The position numbers were made by a program, and so were the translations under genes. Positions 25,095 through 33,726 of a DNA stretch of 64,000 nt are shown in pieces. Each line of letters opens with the position of its first letter. The first letter of the stretch is position 1. Source of the DNA: Herbiconiux flava (GTDB lineage: Bacteria; Actinomycetota; Actinomycetes; Actinomycetales; Microbacteriaceae); contig NZ_JACCBM010000001.1 in assembly GCF_013409865.1 (NCBI RefSeq), positions 248,001 to 312,000 of the forward strand. Reading direction: 5' to 3'. The notes beneath the pieces were generated by a model. The model saw nothing but the letters and a program-made list of their open reading frames with translations, ran no database searches and had not been told where the DNA came from.

Positions 25095-26678
25095 TTACTG
25101 CGCCAGGAGGAGCGGCGCGTCGGTGACCGGGACGTCGACGTGCATGTGCGTGCAGGAGTCGTCGAACTCGGTCCAGTTGGTGAGGTTCACCGTGACACCG
25201 GCCGAGGCGCGGCAGCCGGCCTGGCCGACGCGGGCGCCCACCGGCATGACCGGGTCGAGGATGCCGATGAGCTTCAGCGTGCCCGCGTCCGCCCCGTTGA
25301 GGCTCTTGTTGTCGAGGAGGTAGAAGTCGACCGCGTGGCCGCCGCCGTCGATGTAGTGCGAGGAGCTGGTGCCCGCACCCTCGATCTGGCCGGTGCACTT
25401 GCGGTTGATGTCACTGACGCCGACCTGGTCGAAATTGCGCACCGCGATCGCGATGATCTCGAGGATGCGATAGTCGACACCGCAGTCGGGCACCGTCACG
25501 CCCTGGGCGATCCAGCGGATCTCCTTCATGTGGTCGGGAACCGACCCCACGAGCTTGCCGGAATCCATGGCGTCGACGAGCTCCTGCGCGAGCGAGCGTC
25601 CGACGAGCATCTGCGCGCTCGAGTAACCCGCCGCCTGCAGCTCACCGGCGTCGGAGACCGAGTAGCCGTCGCGGTCGACGACCTCGGCGGTCGATCCGTT
25701 CGCGGTGATCAGCTGCTGGGTTTCGGCGGTGGACTCGGCGGTCAGGCTGAGGTTCACCAGGTTCGAGTCGACCGGGCTGGCCGAGACGGTGGTGGGGATG
25801 GCGGTGACCGCGGTCATGCCGACGACGAAGGCCATCGCGATGGCCGAGAGACCGGCCTTGGCCCACCCACGACGACGAGCGGATGCGCTGCGAGCGCCCT
25901 CGGCGCGGGTTCCGCCCTGGCGCGCGCTGCCGGGGCGCGCCTCGGCGATGCGGCGGCCGGTGCCGCGGGCGGCGCGACGGCTGGCCGCACCCTTGGCGGG
26001 AACAGCGGCCTCGCGGGCGGCGCGACGCGAGACGACCGCGATGGGCCCGGTGGTGACGAGGGCGGCGGCGGCCTCGAGCTCGTCGAGCCCGGCGCGGTCG
26101 ACCTCGGCGGTGCTCGGGGTCGTGCTGCTGGGGACCACGACGGCGATGGTGCCGGTCGAGACGATCTCGGTGCGCGGGGCCTCGGCGGCACGCCGGGCGC
26201 GACGGGAGGCGGGGGCGTGCAGCGGCACCTCGGGCGCGAGGGAGTCGTCGGCTGAGTCGGCGGGACGAACGGGCTCGAGCGCCAGCTCGACGTCGGGCTC
26301 GAGAACTCCCGAACCGAGCGGTGCGACCTCGATGTCGGCGATCTCGGCGTCGCGCAGCTCGGTCTCGCGACGCTCGGCGTCGACCACCGCGGCGTCACGC
26401 GCTCCGGCGTGCGAATCGAGGGCCCGGCGGCTGCGCCGCGAGAGCGGCGGCTCGACGATGGCAGGAGCGACCGGAACGGTGGAGACCGGCTCGACCCCGC
26501 TCTGCTCGGCGGCGGCCTGCTGCTCGAGCTCGCGCAGCTGTCGTCGGGTGAGAGGAGGGGTGTGCTCGGTTCCGGAGGTCGCAGTGGTCGGCGCAGCAGC
26601 GCGTGGACGCGAGTCGGGATTCGGCAAACGGGGGTCTTTCGGATGGAGCGGGAGGCGATGCGGCTTCGGGGCCGTCAC
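25095..26678 (-). CDS. M15-like (D-Ala-D-Ala carboxypeptidase fold) wall protein with long disordered N-terminus
   Basis: 527 residues from GTG 26678. Residues 1-260 are low-complexity with repeated Arg-rich blocks ('RRSRRAL', 'RRARRAAE', 'RRAARE') and 'GPIAVVS' pieces. A membrane segment ('AGLSAIAMAFVVGMTAVTAI') and an extracellular domain follow. Near the end, 'SSHYIDGGGHAVDFY' and 'THMHVDV' give Ser-x-His...His-x-x-Asp and His-x-His, which fit the zinc site of M15/VanY-like peptidases. Four Cys are present in the extracellular part. The architecture parallels the M23 protein at 3112-4863. A GGAGG 11 bases upstream and TATCGT further upstream support the GTG; an in-frame upstream extension is less likely. 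The gene interrupts the ECF transporter locus. Confidence 0.78.
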   Translation of the reverse strand: MTAPKPHRLPLHPKDPRLPNPDSRPRAAAPTTATSGTEHTPPLTRRQLRELEQQAAAEQSGVEPVSTVPVAPAIVEPPLSRRSRRALDSHAGARDAAVVDAERRETELRDAEIADIEVAPLGSGVLEPDVELALEPVRPADSADDSLAPEVPLHAPASRRARRAAEAPRTEIVSTGTIAVVVPSSTTPSTAEVDRAGLDELEAAAALVTTGPIAVVSRRAAREAAVPAKGAASRRAARGTGRRIAEARPGSARQGGTRAEGARSASARRRGWAKAGLSAIAMAFVVGMTAVTAIPTTVSASPVDSNLVNLSLTAESTAETQQLITANGSTAEVVDRDGYSVSDAGELQAAGYSSAQMLVGRSLAQELVDAMDSGKLVGSVPDHMKEIRWIAQGVTVPDCGVDYRILEIIAIAVRNFDQVGVSDINRKCTGQIEGAGTSSSHYIDGGGHAVDFYLLDNKSLNGADAGTLKLIGILDPVMPVGARVGQAGCRASAGVTVNLTNWTEFDDSCTHMHVDVPVTDAPLLLAQ

Positions 26679-26828
26679 GACCAGGGCCCCTCCACGATAG
26701 CGGCCGCGGCTGAAAAAACCCAGGACGGGTGTGAAACAGCCGAGCGCCCACGGAGTCGGGCCGCTGGCCATGCCGCCCGCGACGGCGCCCGGAACGCGCT
26801 CTCACGCGGCACTTAGCCGACCCTAACC

Positions 26829-26834
26829 TAGGCT
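26829..26834 (+). promoter_or_regulatory. -10 box of the ECF ATPase operon (leaderless start)
   Basis: TAGGCT is followed by 6 bases and GTG 26841. The S-component gene therefore has a separate promoter (24519-24524). Confidence 0.62.
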
Positions 26835-26840
26835 GGTCCC

Positions 26841-28595
26841 GTGACCGACTCCGCCCTCGAGCTCCGCGGTGTGCGCATCCGCCACGAGGGCGCCGAGCGC
26901 TTCACGCCCGACGGGGTCGATCTGATCGTGCATCCGGGCGAGGCGGTGCTCGTGCTCGGCCCCTCGGGCAGCGGCAAGTCCACGCTCGCGCTCGCGCTGA
27001 ACGGCCTCGTGCCCCAGGAGGTCCCGGCCGAGCTGCAGGGCACGGTGAGCGTCGACGGCCTGTCGACGGCCGGTACCCCGGTGGCCCGCCTGAGCGCGCA
27101 CGTCGCCATGGTCTTCCAGGACCCCGACGCCCAGATCGTCACCGCCACCGTGCTCGACGAGGTCTGCTTCGGCCCCGAGAACCTCCTCGTGCCCGTCGAC
27201 GAGGTGCTCGAGCGCGCGGAGCAGGCCCTCCGTCGCGTGGGCCTCTGGGAACGGCGCCACGAGAACCCCGACCGCCTCTCCGGCGGCGGCCGGCAGCGCC
27301 TCGCCATCGCCTGCGCGCTCGCGCTGCGCTCCCCCGTGATCGTGCTCGACGAACCCACGGCCAACCTCGACCCGCTGGGCGTCGAGGAGGTCTACGCGGT
27401 GCTCGGCGAGCTCGTCGCCGAGGGCGGCCGCACGCTCGTGCTGATCGAGCACGCCCTCGACGCCGCCCTGGCCGTCGTGGACCGCGTGGTGGTGCTCGAC
27501 GGCGCCGGTCGCCTCGCGCTCGACGGCCCCGTCGAACTCCTCCGCGAGCACGCCGACGAGCTGCTCGCCCTCGGCGTGTGGCTCCCCTCCGCACTGCTGG
27601 CGGGCCTGCGCCTCCGCGACCAGGGCTTCCCGGTGCCCGTTCCGCCCCTCACCCCGGCCGCCCTGACGACGCTCCTCGACTCCCTCCGGCCGGCGACGGA
27701 TGCGCGGCAGACCGTTCCGCGCGAGACGACGCCGCGCCCGCCCGTCCGCTCCGCCGTGACCGTGCGCGGCCTCTCGGTCACGCGGGGCCGCAGACCGCGC
27801 ACCCCGGTGCCGCACGGCCTCGACCTGGACGTGCCCACCGGCTCCTTCACGGCCGTCGTCGGGGTCAACGGCGCGGGCAAGACCACCTTCCTGCAGGCCG
27901 TCGCCGGCGTCGTCCCCCCGCCCCGCGGCACCGTCGACGTGCTCGGCCTCGACCCCGCCCGGGCCGACGCTCGCCGGCTCGCCCGCACCATCGGCTTCGT
28001 CTTCCAGAACCCCGAGCACCAGTTCATCCGCGCGACGGTGGCCGAGGAGCTCGCCCACGCCCTCGAGCTGCAGCGGGTGCCGCGACCGGCGATCGACGAG
28101 CAGGTCGAGCGGATGCTCGAGCGCTTCGGTCTCGTCGAGCAGCGCGACGCGCATCCGTTCCTCCTCTCCGGCGGGCAGAAGCGGCGTCTCTCGGTGGGCA
28201 CCGCACTGCTCGCCGGCGCTCCCGTGCTCGCCCTGGACGAGCCGACCTTCGGCCAGGACCGCGCCCGCGCCCGCGAGCTGCTCGACCTCCTCACCGAGCT
28301 GAACGCGGCCGGCACCACGGTGCTCGTGGTGACGCACGACCTGCAGCTCGTGGCCGAGCACGCCTCGCACGTGCTCGTGCTCGACGGCGGCCGGATCGCC
28401 GCCCACGGACCGACTGCCGAGGTGCTCGCGTCGGGCGCGCTCGAGGCCGCCGGTCTGACTGCGCCGCCGCTTGCCCGCGCGTTCCGCGCTGCGGCCGACC
28501 CCGCGTGGCACCGCGTCACCCGCCTCGCCGACCTGGCCTCGCTGCACCCCGCCGGTCCCGACGTGCCCGACGGAGCCGGCGGGGTCGGCGCATGA
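26841..28595 (+). CDS. ECF transporter ATPase, two fused ABC domains (YkoD-like)
   Basis: 584 residues with two nucleotide-binding domains, equal to EcfA and EcfA' in one chain. Domain 1: Walker A GPSGSGKST (about 40-48), Q-loop VFQDPDAQ, signature LSGGGRQR (about 148), Walker B VIVLDEPT. Domain 2: Walker A GVNGAGKTT (about 341), VFQNPEHQ, LSGGQKRR, VLALDEPTFGQD. The first signature has Gly instead of the usual Gln at its last position. The protein energises vitamin uptake with EcfT and an S component. GTG 26841 is supported by the TAGGCT box. It overlaps the EcfT gene by 4 bases. Confidence 0.93.
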   Translation: MTDSALELRGVRIRHEGAERFTPDGVDLIVHPGEAVLVLGPSGSGKSTLALALNGLVPQEVPAELQGTVSVDGLSTAGTPVARLSAHVAMVFQDPDAQIVTATVLDEVCFGPENLLVPVDEVLERAEQALRRVGLWERRHENPDRLSGGGRQRLAIACALALRSPVIVLDEPTANLDPLGVEEVYAVLGELVAEGGRTLVLIEHALDAALAVVDRVVVLDGAGRLALDGPVELLREHADELLALGVWLPSALLAGLRLRDQGFPVPVPPLTPAALTTLLDSLRPATDARQTVPRETTPRPPVRSAVTVRGLSVTRGRRPRTPVPHGLDLDVPTGSFTAVVGVNGAGKTTFLQAVAGVVPPPRGTVDVLGLDPARADARRLARTIGFVFQNPEHQFIRATVAEELAHALELQRVPRPAIDEQVERMLERFGLVEQRDAHPFLLSGGQKRRLSVGTALLAGAPVLALDEPTFGQDRARARELLDLLTELNAAGTTVLVVTHDLQLVAEHASHVLVLDGGRIAAHGPTAEVLASGALEAAGLTAPPLARAFRAAADPAWHRVTRLADLASLHPAGPDVPDGAGGVGA

Positions 28596-29401
28596 GCACC
28601 GCACGCGCCGCAGACCCGTTCGCGGCCGCGGTGCCGCCGCGCGGCCGCTTCCTGCACGCGCTGAACCCCCTCGCGAAGATCGCCGGCCCGCTCCCCGCGA
28701 TCGTCGCGGTGCTCGTCGTGCCCGGCGCCGCCCTGCCGGCCGCGCTGGCGGCGGGGGCGCTGCTGCTCGTGCTCGGGGGTGCGCGCCTCTCCCCCCGCGC
28801 CCTGCTCGGGCTGCTCGTGGTGCTGCCGCTCGCCACCGCGGTGCTGACGCTGAGCTTCGCCTTCTGGAGCGACGCCGGCCGCGCATCCGTCACCCCGCTC
28901 GTCGTGGAACTCGGCCCGCTGCGGCTGCACGAGGCCGCGCTGCTCGCGGGCGGGGCGACCGCGCTGCGACTGGCCGCCATCCTGCTGCTCTCACTGATCG
29001 GCGGGCTCAGCACCACCGGCCCCGACCTCGCCCGGTCGTTCGTGCAGCAGCTGCGGGTGCCGTACCGGGTGGGCTACACGGCGCTGGCCGCCTACCGCTT
29101 CGTGCCGCGGTTCGGGCACGAGCTCGACATCATCCGGCAGGCGCACCGGGTGCGCGGCCTGACACCCGGGCGCGGGCCGGTCGCCGCCGTGCGCCGTCGC
29201 GCCGGCTACCTCGTGCCGCTGCTGGCCGGAGCCCTCCGGCACGCCGAGCGCGTCGCCCTCGCGATGGACTCCCGGGCCTTCGGCGCCCACCGCACCCGCA
29301 CCGAACGACACCTCGTCCCCTGGCGCCGGCGGGACACGGTCTTCGTGCTGCTCTGCTGGCTGGGAACGGGGGCCGCGATCATCGTTGCGCTAAAGGTGTG
29401 A
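28592..29401 (+). CDS. ECF transporter transmembrane component EcfT (YkoC-like)
   Basis: 269 residues, about six hydrophobic segments. 'HALNPLAKIAGPL' is the usual EcfT start; the two coupling-helix motifs are visible as 'AHRVRGL' and 'ALAMDSRAFGA' (A-R-G / 'R..rafG' type). EcfT joins the ATPase to the S component. Start overlaps the ATPase stop (ATGA). Its stop lies within the TGATGTATG element shared with the enolase promoter, and the next transporter operon begins 77 bases on. Confidence 0.93.
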   Translation: MSTARAADPFAAAVPPRGRFLHALNPLAKIAGPLPAIVAVLVVPGAALPAALAAGALLLVLGGARLSPRALLGLLVVLPLATAVLTLSFAFWSDAGRASVTPLVVELGPLRLHEAALLAGGATALRLAAILLLSLIGGLSTTGPDLARSFVQQLRVPYRVGYTALAAYRFVPRFGHELDIIRQAHRVRGLTPGRGPVAAVRRRAGYLVPLLAGALRHAERVALAMDSRAFGAHRTRTERHLVPWRRRDTVFVLLCWLGTGAAIIVALKV

Positions 29402-29409
29402 TGTATGAT
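29399..29409 (+). promoter_or_regulatory. TGATGTATG element and TATGAT -10 before the CUT1 transporter operon
   Basis: TGATGTATGAT (29399-29409) contains a TATGAT -10 box. The same stretch with one change, TGATGTATGCT, covers the -10 region of the enolase-superfamily gene (35622-35632). It lies 69 bases before the binding-protein ATG and overlaps the ecfT stop codon. A GntR site is inferred. Confidence 0.5.
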
Positions 29410-29477
29410 CTACTGAAATCGCTCGCCACCCGGCAGCGCAAGTCGTCAACGACGTCGACCAGAAAAGGACATGGCTC

Positions 29478-30854
29478 ATGGTTCAAGCCCCCGAGCGCAC
29501 GCATTCCCCCCGCCGCCGGTTCCGCTCGCTCGCCCTCCTCTCCGGCGCCGCCGCCATCGCGCTGCTGGCCTCCGGCTGCGCCGGCGGTTCCTCCTCGGCC
29601 TCGAACGGCGAGTTCGGCTTCCCCGAGACCGAGCAGCAGGCCGACAGCACCATCACGGTCTGGGTCGACAACACCCGCGTGGCCGCCGCCGACGCCTTCA
29701 AGGCCGCCAATCCCGATGTGCCGATCGATGTCGTGACATACGATGGCAGCGCTAACGGCAGCAACAGCTTCCAGACGAAGATCCAGCTCTTCGACAAGGC
29801 GAAGAAGGGATGGCCCGACGTGGTCTGGTCGACGCAGACGAACGACGCGGCCTGGGCCAGCCAGACCTCCCCGGGCTCGCAGCCGTTCGCCGCGCAGCTC
29901 GACGGCGGCCTCGTCGACTCCGAGCTGATCGACGGCTTCACCGCCGGATCCCTCGACCCGTGCACCGTCGACGGCAAGGTGTACTGCCTGCGCAACGACC
30001 TCGCCCAGAACGTGCTCTGGTACGACAAGACGCTCTTCGACCAGTTCGGCTACACGCTCCCCACCACGTGGGAGGAGTACCAGGAGCTCGGCGAGAAGGT
30101 CGCGACCGAGCATCCGGGCTACATCATCGGCGCCGCCGGTGACGCCTGGACCCCCGAGATCTACATGTGGGCCTCGAAGTGCCAGGCCGGCGACGTGACC
30201 GCCGTGCGCGAGATCACCGTCGACACGACGAGCGAGGAGTGCCAGCGGATGGCCGACCTGCTCGACACCTCGATCGCGAACGGCTCGATCACCACCGAGA
30301 GCGTCTTCAGCCCTTCGTTCGTTCAGAAGTACGCCGGCAAGGTGCTCGCGATGCCCGGACCGGTCTGGTACTCCGGAGCCATCTTCAACAGCCCCGACTC
30401 GCTGAACGTGCCGGCCGGCCAGATCGGCGCGGCCACCCCGCCGACCTGGGACGGCGAGGACGTCGTGACCGGCAACGTCGGCGGCGGCACCTGGTACATC
30501 TCCAGCCACTCGGCCAACCTCGCCTCGGCGAAGAAGTTCGTGGAGTTCGCTGCCACGAGCGACGAGTACCAGGTCGAGCTGAACCCCGGACTCCCCGCCT
30601 TCGCCGCCGCCGGCGAGAAGTGGGTCGCCAAGCAGGCCGACAGCGGCTACTTCGCCGGCGACCTCGATGCCCTGACCGACTCGGCCTCGCTCGTCTGGTC
30701 GGGCTGGGGATCGCCGACCTTCAGCCAGGAGGCCGTCTGGGCCAAGACCGTGACCCCCGTGATCACCTCGGGCGGCACGGTCTCCGACACCCTCGAGGAG
30801 TGGGGTCAGGCCATCAAGGACCAGGCGCAGGTCAACGGGTACAAGGTCGGCTGA
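29478..30854 (+). CDS. Extracellular solute-binding protein (CUT1 type), lipoprotein
   Basis: 458 residues. Basic start, hydrophobic segment and lipobox LLASGC (Cys34). The mature protein has the fold of family 1 solute-binding proteins: 'TITVWVDNTRVAAADAFKAA', 'PDVVWSTQTNDAAW', 'LPTTWEEYQELGEKV', 'GGGTWYISSHSANLASAKKF'. It captures a sugar or acid sugar and passes it to the two permeases that follow without gaps. No MsmX-type ATPase gene is present, so an ATPase encoded elsewhere must be shared, as is common for CUT1 systems. ATG 29478 has AAAAGGA 8 bases upstream. Confidence 0.93.
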   Translation: MVQAPERTHSPRRRFRSLALLSGAAAIALLASGCAGGSSSASNGEFGFPETEQQADSTITVWVDNTRVAAADAFKAANPDVPIDVVTYDGSANGSNSFQTKIQLFDKAKKGWPDVVWSTQTNDAAWASQTSPGSQPFAAQLDGGLVDSELIDGFTAGSLDPCTVDGKVYCLRNDLAQNVLWYDKTLFDQFGYTLPTTWEEYQELGEKVATEHPGYIIGAAGDAWTPEIYMWASKCQAGDVTAVREITVDTTSEECQRMADLLDTSIANGSITTESVFSPSFVQKYAGKVLAMPGPVWYSGAIFNSPDSLNVPAGQIGAATPPTWDGEDVVTGNVGGGTWYISSHSANLASAKKFVEFAATSDEYQVELNPGLPAFAAAGEKWVAKQADSGYFAGDLDALTDSASLVWSGWGSPTFSQEAVWAKTVTPVITSGGTVSDTLEEWGQAIKDQAQVNGYKVG

Positions 30855-31819
30855 TGACCGCCACCGTTCCCGACGTCGAGGCGACCGCCGCCGCGGGGGT
30901 CACCCCCCGCCTCGGCCGGTCGCCTCGGCGGCCGGGCCGCGCATCCGTTCGGCGGAGCCCGGTGAAGAACCGCATGGGCTACCTGTTCGTGTCGGGGTAC
31001 ACGGTGCTCATGCTGGTGTTCGGCGTCTTCCCGGCGCTGTACGCCCTGGTGCTCTCGGTCACCACGATCGACGGCTCGTTCGCGGGCTTCGACAACTTCG
31101 CCAAGGTGCTCGGCGACTACCGCTTCCTGCCGGCCGTCGGCCACGTCGCGGTCTACCTCGTGATCTGGCTGGTCAGCCTGCTCGTGCTGGTGGTGCTGCT
31201 CGCCCTCGTCGTGCACGCCATCCGCATCCGCTGGCTCTCGAACGCCTCGCGCTTCATCTTCTACATCCCGGGCGCCCTCGCCGGCGCCTCGAGCGTGATG
31301 CTCTGGCTGTTCGTGCTCGACCCCTCGGTCAGCCCGGTCGGCTGGCTGCTGGAGGCCTTCGGCTTCGAGTCGTTCGTGCAGACGATCAACCCCGCGAACC
31401 TGCCGGTCGTGTTCACCGTCATCGCGTTCTGGACCGGGGCCGGCGGCTGGATCGTCATCATGTACGGCGCCCTCAACAACATCCCCGAGGAGGTGATGGA
31501 GGCCGCGAAGATCGACGGGGCGAACGCCGTGCAGACGGCGGTGCGCATCCAGCTGCCGATGATGAAGAAGTGGATCGCCTACATGGGCATCATGTCCCTC
31601 GCCGCCGGCACCCAGCTCTTCGTCGAACCGCAGCTGCTCTCGCAGGCCTCCAACGCCGTCGTCGCCAACGACTACTCGCTGAACCAGCTCGCGTACCTCT
31701 ACGCGTTCCAGCAGAACGACTTCAACGGCTCGGCCGCGATCTCGATCCTCCTGCTCGTGATCGCCCTGGCGCTGTCCGCATTCTTCGTCGCCCGCGGCGG
31801 ACTCTTCGAGAAGGACTGA
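30854..31819 (+). CDS. Sugar ABC transporter permease (MalF-like)
   Basis: 321 residues. A hydrophilic N-terminus of about 45 residues precedes six membrane segments ('YLFVSGYTVLMLVFGVFPAL' is the first). The EAA loop reads 'EEVMEAAKIDGANAVQTAVR' followed by 'IQLPMMKK', where the ATPase docks. ATG and the preceding TGA share one base (TGATG). Works with the next permease and the binding protein. Confidence 0.93.
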   Translation: MTATVPDVEATAAAGVTPRLGRSPRRPGRASVRRSPVKNRMGYLFVSGYTVLMLVFGVFPALYALVLSVTTIDGSFAGFDNFAKVLGDYRFLPAVGHVAVYLVIWLVSLLVLVVLLALVVHAIRIRWLSNASRFIFYIPGALAGASSVMLWLFVLDPSVSPVGWLLEAFGFESFVQTINPANLPVVFTVIAFWTGAGGWIVIMYGALNNIPEEVMEAAKIDGANAVQTAVRIQLPMMKKWIAYMGIMSLAAGTQLFVEPQLLSQASNAVVANDYSLNQLAYLYAFQQNDFNGSAAISILLLVIALALSAFFVARGGLFEKD

Positions 31820-31821
31820 CC

Positions 31822-32778
31822 ATGACCGCGCTCTCGACCGCTCCCGGCCACGTCGCCGACCGCGCCGCCGCCCGCCCCGCGAAGCGCTCCCCCGCCGGTC
31901 TCCGCGGCACGCCCGGCCAGTGGTCGGGCCGCTTCGTGGTGGCGCTGGTGCTGCTGGCCTTCGGGCTGTTCTTCGCCATCCCGATCGTCTGGCTGCTGCT
32001 GGCCACGACCAAGTCGCCCACCGATCTGATCCAGAACAACCCCTTCTCGTTCGGCTCGCTCGACGGCTTCGCGGTGAACTGGAACGCGCTGTTCGCATTC
32101 CAGGACGGCGCCGTCGTCGGCTGGCTCGGCAATTCGGCGCTCTACTCGGTGGTGGCGCTCGCCATCACGCTCGTGGTGAGCGTGCCGGCTGGATACGCCC
32201 TGGCGCTGACGGAATTCCGGCTGCGCCGGGCGCTGCTCGTGACGACCCTCGTGGTGATGCTCATCCCGAACACCGCACTCGTGCTGCCGGTGTTCCTCGA
32301 GCTGAACACCGTGGGGCTGATCGGGTCGCCGCTCGCGGTCATCCTGCCGTTCTCGTTCTTCCCGTTCGGCGTCTACCTGACGTACATCTACTTCTCCACG
32401 TCCATCCCGCGCGACCTGCTGGCCGCCGCGCGCATCGACGGGTGCACCGAGTTCGGCGTCTTCACCCGCATCGCGCTGCCGCTGGCGACGCCCGTGGTCG
32501 CGCTCGTGGCGTTCTTCAGCTTCGTGCAGAACTGGAACAACTACTTCCTGCCCTTCGTGATGCTGCCAGCGAGCGACCAGTACCCGATGCAGGTCGGCCT
32601 GACCTCGCTGCTCGCCTCGACGCCCGCGTTCAACCCCTCCTCGGCCGGTGCCGCCTCGGTGCAGCTGCCGACGCTCGCCCTCGCCACGATCATGTCGGTG
32701 CTCCCGGTGCTCATCGTCTTCCTGTTTTCGCAGCGCTTCCTCGTCTCGGGGATGACCGCCGGCGGCACGAAGGAGTAG
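31822..32778 (+). CDS. Sugar ABC transporter permease (MalG-like)
   Basis: 318 residues with six membrane segments. The EAA loop is 'RDLLAAARIDGCTEFGVFTR' then 'IALPLATP'; 'FVQNWNNYFLPFVML' is the usual late MalG motif. Starts 2 bases after the stop of the partner permease. The insertion of 'TIYFSTSIP'-like loop before EAA is normal for CarbPerm2 proteins. Confidence 0.93.
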   Translation: MTALSTAPGHVADRAAARPAKRSPAGLRGTPGQWSGRFVVALVLLAFGLFFAIPIVWLLLATTKSPTDLIQNNPFSFGSLDGFAVNWNALFAFQDGAVVGWLGNSALYSVVALAITLVVSVPAGYALALTEFRLRRALLVTTLVVMLIPNTALVLPVFLELNTVGLIGSPLAVILPFSFFPFGVYLTYIYFSTSIPRDLLAAARIDGCTEFGVFTRIALPLATPVVALVAFFSFVQNWNNYFLPFVMLPASDQYPMQVGLTSLLASTPAFNPSSAGAASVQLPTLALATIMSVLPVLIVFLFSQRFLVSGMTAGGTKE

Positions 32779-32781
32779 CGG

Positions 32782-33711
32782 ATGCCCGGCCCCGGTTCCG
32801 CGTCGACCGACGCGGGCCGCCAGATCGTCGACGCCCACGCGCACGTCTGGCGGCGCTCACGGGCGGGGCTCGAGTGGCTCGCCGAGGTGCCCGAGGTGGA
32901 TCGCGACTGCGACCTCGCGGGGCTGCGTGCCGCTGCGCCGGGTCGCGTCGACGGGTTCGTGCTGGTGCAGGCGGTGAACGACGCCTCGGAGTCGGTGGAG
33001 CTGCTGGCGGCGGCCGCCGGTGCGGCGGCCTCGGGCCGGGCTCAGGCCGCGGCCCCCGGCTCCGCGGACGACCGCGCGGCGGTGCTCGCCGTCGTCGGCT
33101 GGGTCGACCTCGCGGCCGAGGATGCGGCGGAGCAGCTCTCGGCACTCGCGGCGTCGCCCGGCGGGGAGCGGCTGGCGGGCATCCGTCACCTGGCGCACAT
33201 CGACCCTGACCCGGAGTGGCTGGTGCGGGCGGCCACCGCGCACGGCCTCGACGCCGTGGCCCGCGCGGGTCTCGCGTTCGACCTGGTGCTGCGACCGGGA
33301 CAGCTCGACACCGCGGCCCGGGCGGCCGACACGCACGAGGGGCTGCTGTTCGTGCTCGACCACCTCGGGCAGCCGCCGGCCGACGCCGCGACGCCCTCGT
33401 TCGACGTCTGGGAGCGGGGCCTCCGTGAGCTCGCGCGGCGGCCGAACGTGGTGGCCAAGGTGTCCGGCATCGCCGAACGCGGGGCGTCGGCGGCCGCCCG
33501 GCGGCGTCTCGACCGCGTGCTGGAGGTCGCACTGGACGCCTTCGGTCCCCGCCGCCTGATGGTCGGCTCGGACTGGCCGCTCGTCGACCTCGCCGACGGG
33601 TACGGCAGCTGGGTGCAGAGCTACCTCACCGCGACCGCCGGGCTCTCGGCCGACGAGCAGCACGCGCTCGACCGGGGCACGGCGCTCGCGAGCTACGGGC
33701 GGGCGGGCTGA
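32782..33711 (+). CDS. Amidohydrolase-2 family protein (sugar lactonase-like, COG3618 type)
   Basis: 309 residues, cytoplasmic. Begins 'QIVDAHAHVWRRSRAGLEWL', with the HxH of the metal-dependent barrel. Later motifs are 'LVLRPGQLDTAARAADTHEG', 'FVLDHLGQP', 'VVAKVSGIAE' and 'RLMVGSDWPL', whose Asp ends the active site. The family includes L-fuconolactonase, L-rhamnono-lactonase and related aldonolactone hydrolases. It begins 3 bases after the permease stop, so its product acts on the imported sugar or lactone. It could provide the aldonate for the enolase-superfamily enzyme at 35689. Confidence 0.85.
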   Translation: MPGPGSASTDAGRQIVDAHAHVWRRSRAGLEWLAEVPEVDRDCDLAGLRAAAPGRVDGFVLVQAVNDASESVELLAAAAGAAASGRAQAAAPGSADDRAAVLAVVGWVDLAAEDAAEQLSALAASPGGERLAGIRHLAHIDPDPEWLVRAATAHGLDAVARAGLAFDLVLRPGQLDTAARAADTHEGLLFVLDHLGQPPADAATPSFDVWERGLRELARRPNVVAKVSGIAERGASAAARRRLDRVLEVALDAFGPRRLMVGSDWPLVDLADGYGSWVQSYLTATAGLSADEQHALDRGTALASYGRAG

Positions 33712-33726
33712 ACGGAGCCGGCATCG

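Noticed and set aside
28024..28206. Short minus-strand frames within the ECF ATPase gene
   Set aside because: Arg/Ala-rich shadows of the plus-strand ABC domains, without start signals.
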